Assembly (NCBI GenBank): GCA_963695375.1
Contig: OY968767.1
Span: 1,550,001-1,614,000, forward strand
Source: JACCVL01 sp963695375
Lineage (GTDB): Bacteria > Actinomycetota > Actinomycetes > Propionibacteriales > Nocardioidaceae
Direction of reading: 5' to 3'
Length of the DNA: 64,000 bases
Both the position numbers and the translations under genes were made by a program. The notes beneath the pieces were generated by a model, which worked only from the letters and a program-made list of their open reading frames with translations, was not told the origin of the DNA and did no database searches. The first letter of the stretch is position 1, and each line of letters starts with the position of its first letter. Below, piece after piece: positions 61,019-64,000 of the stretch.

Positions 61019-61774
61019 ATGCACAGGTTCGCAGGCCGCGTCGCCGTCGTCACGGGGGGTGCCAGGGGGATCGGAGCCACCACCGCCCGGCGGCTCGCCG
61101 CGGAAGGAGCGGCCGTGGCCGTGCTGGACCTGGACGAGGAGCAGGCGGCCGAGACCGCCGCGGGCCTCGGGGGCACGGCCGGACTCGGGATCGGCTGCGA
61201 TGTCACCGACGCCGCCTCGGTGCAGGCCGCCGTCGACCGGGTGGCGGCCGACCTCGGCGGCCCGCACGTGCTGGTGAACAACGCCGGCATCACCCGGGAC
61301 AACCTGCTGTTCAAGATGACCGAGGACGACTGGGACCGGGTCGTCGCAGTGCACCTGCGCGGGGCGTTCCTCGTCACCCGGGCGGTGCAGCAGCCGATGG
61401 TGCAGCAGCGCTATGGCCGCATCGTGAGCCTGTCCAGCGTCTCCGCGCTCGGCAACCGGGGTCAGGCCAACTACGCCGCGGCCAAGATGGGCCTGCAGGG
61501 CCTGACCCGCACGCTGGCGATGGAGCTCGGGCCGTACGGCATCACGGCGAACGCGGTCGCGCCCGGCTTCGTCGTCACGGACATGACCGACGAGACCGCC
61601 CGCCGCGTCGGCGCCAGCCCGGAGGAGTTCCGGGAGGCCTCCGCGGCCGTGACCCCGGTGCGACGGGTGGGCGACCCGCAGGACGTGGCGGCGGCGATCT
61701 GCTTCCTCGCCAGCGAGGAGGCCGGGTTCGTCACCGGCCAGACCCTGTACGTCGATGGTGGCCGCCGGCTCTGA
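61019..61774 (+). CDS. FabG-like short-chain dehydrogenase/reductase
   Basis: 251 residues. SDR features: TGGARGIGATTARRL cofactor loop, NNAGITRDNLLF, catalytic SVSAL-YAAAKMGL (Ser, Tyr and Lys of the SYK triad) and GPYGITANAVAPGFVVTDMT. The NNAGITRDNLLFKM block is typical of 3-oxoacyl-ACP or acetoacetyl-CoA reductases (FabG/PhaB group); the true substrate is not fixed by sequence. Cofactor preference is not clear: an Asp rather than Arg follows strand beta 2 (VLDLDEEQ), which favours NAD(H). Confidence 0.88.
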   Translation: MHRFAGRVAVVTGGARGIGATTARRLAAEGAAVAVLDLDEEQAAETAAGLGGTAGLGIGCDVTDAASVQAAVDRVAADLGGPHVLVNNAGITRDNLLFKMTEDDWDRVVAVHLRGAFLVTRAVQQPMVQQRYGRIVSLSSVSALGNRGQANYAAAKMGLQGLTRTLAMELGPYGITANAVAPGFVVTDMTDETARRVGASPEEFREASAAVTPVRRVGDPQDVAAAICFLASEEAGFVTGQTLYVDGGRRL

Positions 61775-61884
61775 ATTCGGACAGACCTCGCAAAGCTCCT
61801 GGGGCCCTGTGAATCTGGAGTGGCGCGCGGGCGGCGAAGTACGTACGGTCGTCCCGGTTGCCACCCGCGCCGCGGTTAGCGGCC

Positions 61885-62158
61885 ACCTCACAACTGCATA
61901 GGCGAGACGGTCGACGCCGAGTCCTGCCCCGACCCGCTCTCGCCCCTCGACCTGACGTCGATCACACCTCTCGGGCAGGAGCGGGGGACCCACCGACGGC
62001 TCCGGCCGTCACCGCGCCAGCCGGCCCGTGCACCAGCACGGACCGGGAGGCGCTTGGGGTGAAGCCGCGGAGCCCGCCCACAAGGAGGGCCTCCCGCGAC
62101 CGGGCACCTTTCCGCCCGAACCCGACAGCTGACCACGCAGGCGTGGGAAGGAAGCCCT
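61885..62158 (+). ncRNA. Cyclic di-AMP (ydaO/yuaA-type) riboswitch
   Basis: Between the SDR stop and the NlpC/P60 start there is no gene but a structured leader with the conserved blocks of the ydaO motif: GCGGGGGACCC (61981-61991), CTTGGGGTGAAGCC (62053-62066), GCACCTTTCCGCCCGAACCC (62104-62123) and GACAGCTGACCACGCAGGCG (62124-62143), followed by GTGGGAAGGAAG. CCACGC pairs with GCGTGG near 62133-62146. In Actinobacteria this class senses c-di-AMP and, on binding, shuts off cell-wall hydrolase genes. The exact 5' limit is approximate. Confidence 0.85.
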
Positions 62159-62161
62159 CTC

Positions 62162-62656
62162 ATGTCTGCACCCCTGCGGATGCAGCGCGCCGTCGCGCTG
62201 TTCCTCACCGTCCTCGCCGCCACGTTGGCCCTCATGGCCACCACCGCGGTCGTCGCCCCCGACGCCGACGCGGCGTCCAACAAGAAGATCCGGCATGCGA
62301 TGCGGGTCGCCAAGAACCAGATCGGTGACCGGTACAGCTACGGCGCCGACGGGCCGAACCGGTTCGACTGCTCCGGCCTGTTCTACTTCTCGTTCAAGAA
62401 GCGGACGGGTGTCAACCTGCCGCGGACGTCGTCGTCCCAGTACCGCGCCATGCGGCCGATCATCAAGAAGAACATGCGCAAGGGCGACCTGATGTTCTTC
62501 TACAGCGGCAGCGGCGTCTACCACGTCGGCATGTTCGTCGGGTGGCGCGACGGCAAGCGGATCCTGCTGCACGCACCGAGCACCGGGCAGCGCGTGCACC
62601 GGACGCCGGTGTGGACCGGCAAGTGGAAGGCCGCCACGCTGCGCCCGCGCGGCTGA
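62162..62656 (+). CDS. Secreted NlpC/P60 (C40) peptidoglycan endopeptidase
   Basis: 164 residues; ATG 62162 follows the GGAAGGAAG at the end of the riboswitch. Signal peptide QRAVALFLTVLAATLALMAT, cleavage near ADA-AS. A single NlpC/P60 domain: YSYGADGPNRFDCSGLFYFS with the nucleophile Cys70, YHVGMFVGWRDG with His121, and a third polar residue near His137 (LLHAP). It would cleave the stem peptide of peptidoglycan outside the cell. No SH3 or LysM targeting domain is present. Regulation by c-di-AMP is inferred from the leader. Confidence 0.93.
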   Translation: MSAPLRMQRAVALFLTVLAATLALMATTAVVAPDADAASNKKIRHAMRVAKNQIGDRYSYGADGPNRFDCSGLFYFSFKKRTGVNLPRTSSSQYRAMRPIIKKNMRKGDLMFFYSGSGVYHVGMFVGWRDGKRILLHAPSTGQRVHRTPVWTGKWKAATLRPRG

Positions 62657-62705
62657 CCGGCGCGGCGGCCGCCGCGCCGGGAGCGGGCGCCACACACTGG
62701 TCGGC

Positions 62706-63716
62706 ATGACCGCCGTGTCGGCCGCTCGACGGATCCTCGCCTGTCTCGCTCTCGTCTGCGGGCTGGCCGCGTGCGGGGACGACGAGGCGTCCGGCGGGGC
62801 GGACGCCTCGAGCCCCGACGCGGGCAGCCGCGACGGGGGATCGCTCACCCAGACCGAGCCGCTGACCGGGCTGCCGGTGGACGGCGCGCTGCCGGAGCAC
62901 CCGGTGGTGACGGTCAAGATCGACAACACCGGCTCGTCCGCGCCGCAGCTCGGACTGTCGTCCGCCGACCTGGTCACCGAGGAGCTGGTCGAGGGCGGGC
63001 TGACCCGGCTGGCCGCGATGTACTACTCGGACATCCCGGACGTGGTCGGTCCGGTGCGCTCGATGCGGGCCAGCGACATCGGGATCGTGACACCGGCCGA
63101 GTCGGTGCTGGTCGCCGCCGGCGGCGCGCCTCCGACCCGGGCGCGCATCGCCGACGCCGAGATCGGCAGCTACGGCGAGGGGGACCCCGGGTTCTACCGC
63201 GCCGACGACCGCACCTCGCCCTACGACCTGATGGTCCGGCTGCCCGAGCTGGTGGACGCGCTGGACGAGGCCGAGCCCCCGCCGCCCTACCTGCCGTTTG
63301 GGCCCAATCCTCTGACGGGTGGAGCAAGGGCCACGGCGGTCGACGTGTCGTTCTCGGCGGGCAGCACCACATCGTGGCGGTTCGAGAACGAGACGTACGT
63401 CCGGCCGGCCAGTAACGCGGCCGAGGGTGACGACTTCGCGGCGGACTCGGTGCTGGTGCTGCGGGTCGAGCTCGGGGACGCGGGATACAAGGACCCCGCG
63501 GGCAACCCGGTGCCGGAGACGCTCCTCGAGGGCAGCGGCGACGCCCTGCTGTTCTCGGCCGGGAGGGTCGTGCGGGGCACGTGGACCAAGCAGCGGCTGG
63601 ACAGCCCGGTGCAGCTGAGTGGCGAGGACGGCCCGATGACCGTCCCGCCCGGACACACCTGGGTCGAGCTCGCGCCCGTCGACGCCGAGGGCGGCGGCGT
63701 ACGAATCAGCCGTTGA
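62706..63716 (+). CDS. DUF3048 (YerB-like) lipoprotein
   Basis: 336 residues; CACACT (62693-62698) lies 7 nt before the ATG. N-terminal signal with lipobox GLAACG (Cys22 or nearby). The DUF3048 pattern includes LTGLPVDGALPEHPVVTVKI, SSADLVTEELVEGGLTRLAA, VGPVRSMRASDIGIV and a C-terminal domain with WTKQRLDSPVQL. These are exported proteins of unknown function, often near cell-wall or sporulation genes. The last 11 bases overlap the convergent TetR-type gene. Confidence 0.9.
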   Translation: MTAVSAARRILACLALVCGLAACGDDEASGGADASSPDAGSRDGGSLTQTEPLTGLPVDGALPEHPVVTVKIDNTGSSAPQLGLSSADLVTEELVEGGLTRLAAMYYSDIPDVVGPVRSMRASDIGIVTPAESVLVAAGGAPPTRARIADAEIGSYGEGDPGFYRADDRTSPYDLMVRLPELVDALDEAEPPPPYLPFGPNPLTGGARATAVDVSFSAGSTTSWRFENETYVRPASNAAEGDDFAADSVLVLRVELGDAGYKDPAGNPVPETLLEGSGDALLFSAGRVVRGTWTKQRLDSPVQLSGEDGPMTVPPGHTWVELAPVDAEGGGVRISR

Positions 63717-64000
63717 GGGCCTGCAGGCCGGCGAGGATGGCCGCCAGCACGGTGGCGACCCGCTCGCCGGTGGCCTCGACGTCGTCGGCGGTCGCGATCG
63801 CCTGACCGGCAGCCGACAGCGCGCCGAAGAACACCTGGGTGAACGCCTCGACCAGGTCGGCGTCGACGTTCTGGTCCGCCAGCAGGTCGGCCGCGACCGC
63901 GCGCAGGATGGCGAAGGTCGTGCGCTGCTCGGACTCCCGCCAGTGCTCGATGCCGAGCGCGACCGGCCCCTCCTCCAGCACGATCCGCCGGTAGCCCGGC
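63706..64000 (-). CDS. TetR/AcrR-type regulator, C-terminal part only
   Basis: The frame on the minus strand is open through the window edge; about 97 C-terminal residues are present and the DNA-binding domain is outside. PGYRRIVLEEGPVALG and AVAADLLADQNVDADLVEAF resemble the ligand-binding helices of TetR-family regulators. A conventional GTG at 63981 is not the real start because family sequence continues upstream. Confidence 0.7.
   Translation of the reverse strand, partial: PGYRRIVLEEGPVALGIEHWRESEQRTTFAILRAVAADLLADQNVDADLVEAFTQVFFGALSAAGQAIATADDVEATGERVATVLAAILAGLQALNG

Overview
The window reads as one contiguous piece of a high-GC (by eye about 70% or more G+C) actinobacterial chromosome. 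Evidence is the secA/Rv3235-type/LysM group, a BldC/excisionase-type small HTH protein, the actinobacterial order prfB-(gabD, asnB)-ftsE-ftsX-M23 peptidase-smpB-ssrA, a Tad/Flp pilus locus, a 180-kDa-class NAD-glutamate dehydrogenase and many GTG starts. Many genes lack a Shine-Dalgarno sequence and instead carry a TANNNT-like hexamer 6-7 nt before the start codon, the signature of leaderless transcripts. I cannot name the genus. No insertion sequence, integrase, CRISPR array or tRNA was seen; the only RNA gene is tmRNA.

Layout. 1-5.7 kb: end of a YcaQ-like winged-helix protein, secA, an Rv3235-family gene and a LysM protein whose frame runs on without a stop. 5.8-7.7 kb: SAF-domain (CpaB-like) and CpaE-like genes of a pilus system. 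7.7-12.4 kb: two paralogous polytopic membrane proteins, both apparently starting at CTG, around a lipoprotein and a WS/DGAT-like protein lacking the second active-site histidine. 12.5-21.2 kb: a secreted LVIVD-type protein, then pruA and the large NAD-GDH, which together take pyrroline-5-carboxylate to 2-oxoglutarate. 21.4-22.2 kb: two VOC genes. 22.4-26.9 kb: tadA-tadB-tadC, a Flp-like peptide and three TadE/TadG-like pseudopilins in one tightly coupled operon.

26.8-30.8 kb is the least ordinary stretch: a decayed segmental duplication of about 0.55 kb carrying VOC-gene remnants and the 5' end of a secreted Vgb-like propeller gene, followed by a secreted protein made of N-x-x-G-x-[VI]-[AS]-F repeats. 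Base composition is visibly less GC-rich here. 30.8-34.9 kb holds prfB, gabD and asnB. 35.0-37.9 kb holds a phosphodiesterase and a sulfite oxidase broken by five frameshifts in total, every one repaired by removing a single C. 38-43.6 kb is the ftsEX division module, an M23 hydrolase, smpB, an HNH/DUF222 gene and ssrA.

43.6-47.8 kb contains the most attractive candidate for an undescribed system: a short acidic peptide made of GTDAD pentads, a YcfD/NO66-like JmjC (cupin) oxygenase starting directly after its stop codon and in the same frame, and a sucrase/ferredoxin-like Fe-S protein overlapping the oxygenase by 4 nt. 48-64 kb holds a GGDEF-EAL protein, a patatin-like protein with a polytopic membrane region inserted between its catalytic Ser and Asp, a DODA-type dioxygenase, a DEAD-box helicase, YjbQ, a MoxR/VWA pair, a CHRD protein, a PQQ-type sugar dehydrogenase, a FabG-like SDR, a c-di-AMP (ydaO) riboswitch controlling an NlpC/P60 hydrolase, a DUF3048 lipoprotein and the C-terminus of a TetR-type regulator.
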